From Candidatus Woesearchaeota archaeon (lineage in GTDB: Archaea > Nanobdellota > Nanobdellia > Woesearchaeales > GW2011-AR4), in NCBI GenBank assembly GCA_016211245.1, contig JACQSQ010000048.1:1-11180 (forward strand): 11,180 nucleotides of DNA, written 5' to 3'. Under the pieces are notes generated by a model. The model saw only the letters and a list, made by a program, of their open reading frames with translations, did not search any database and was not told where the DNA came from. Positions 10,933 through 11,180 of this stretch are shown in pieces; position 1 is the stretch's first letter; each line of letters opens with the position of its first letter. The position numbers and the translations under genes were made by a program.

Positions 10933-11180
10933 AAATTGAAATTGTTGAAGGTTTAAGGGAAAAGATGAAGAATGACAATAAGTATGTAAAAGACGTAATT
11001 AGTGGAAAGACAAAAGCAGAAAGAAAAAGGGCTGAAAAGACAATAATTGTCACGCCAGAAACCTTTGCCAAAATATTTTCCCCTGAACGGATAAAATTGA
11101 TGCTGAAGATTAAAAGGAATAATATATACAGCATTTACCAGCTTGCGAAGGAGCTGCACAGAAAATACGAGGCCGTATAC
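10929..11180 (+). CDS. HTH DNA-binding protein, partial (runs off the window)
   Basis: 84 residues are visible, starting MKIEIVEGLREKMKNDNKYV, then a basic linker GKTKAERKRAEKTIIVTPET and FAKIFSPERIKLMLKIKRNN followed by SIYQLAKELHRKYEAVY. The order 'PERxxLLxxI, then S-I-x-x-L-A-x-x-L-x-R-x-Y-x-x-V' matches the archaeal HVO_A0114-type/MarR-like DNA-binding proteins, often found as the DNA-binding partner in two-gene operons. The ATG overlaps the stop of the 91-aa gene by 4 nt. The C-terminal wing is outside the window. Confidence 0.75.
   Translation, partial: MKIEIVEGLREKMKNDNKYVKDVISGKTKAERKRAEKTIIVTPETFAKIFSPERIKLMLKIKRNNIYSIYQLAKELHRKYEAVY

Noticed and set aside
10578..11159. Minus-strand frames across the right end
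   Set aside because: Phe/Leu/Ile-rich antisense shadows of the two rightward HTH-type genes.
1..11180. CRISPR array, insertion sequence or prophage genes
   Set aside because: No evenly spaced repeats, transposase or integrase motifs were seen on either strand.

Overview
The window comes from an archaeon. Evidence: ribosomal protein eS1, the KEOPS kinase Bud32, two tRNA genes interrupted by introns that fold as archaeal bulge-helix-bulge (BHB) structures, and many TATA boxes placed about 23-30 nt before start codons, giving near-leaderless mRNAs. The low-to-moderate GC, compact single-domain proteins, very short genes and bacterial-type genes (gyrB, fabI, dedA) fit a DPANN lineage such as a Woesearchaeota/Pacearchaeota relative. 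That placement is inference, not proof.

Layout. Bases 1-1034 (minus strand): an intron-containing tRNA-His, then a short-form hisG overlapping the start of hisC, which runs off the window. Bases 1035-1500: mostly non-coding, but with a 49-codon VapB-like antitoxin gene and a second good core promoter that leads to no ORF. Bases 1495-3020 (minus): eS1, then tRNA-Gln(CUG) with two introns, then bud32, whose reading frame carries a palindromic insert. Bases 3022-5277 (minus): gyrB without gyrA beside it, with a long leader and a 12-bp palindrome. Bases 5278-5874 (minus): a micro-operon of three small unknown proteins (acidic 48 aa, zinc-ribbon 47 aa, 96 aa) joined by an overlapping stop/Shine-Dalgarno and a 4-nt stop/start overlap. 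It is divergent from an AbrB-PhoU regulator at 6020-7039 (plus). Bases 7040-8584 (minus): a divergent purM whose stop codon abuts that of phoU, and an unknown 133-aa gene, each with its own leaderless promoter. Bases 8636-10055 (minus): a fabI-dedA pair. Bases 10224-11180: a minus-strand winged-helix regulator divergent from a two-gene plus-strand operon (winged-helix-like 91-aa protein, then a partial HTH protein), with a perfect 16-bp palindrome between the two promoters.

How the genes relate. Most are housekeeping: translation (eS1, tRNAs, and Bud32 for t6A modification), DNA topology (GyrB), purine and histidine synthesis, and phosphate regulation. The parts that look least described are the three-gene micro-operon, the divergent HTH module at the right end, the doubly interrupted tRNA-Gln, the palindromic insert inside Bud32, and FabI in an archaeal setting. 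No CRISPR array, transposase or insertion sequence was seen.
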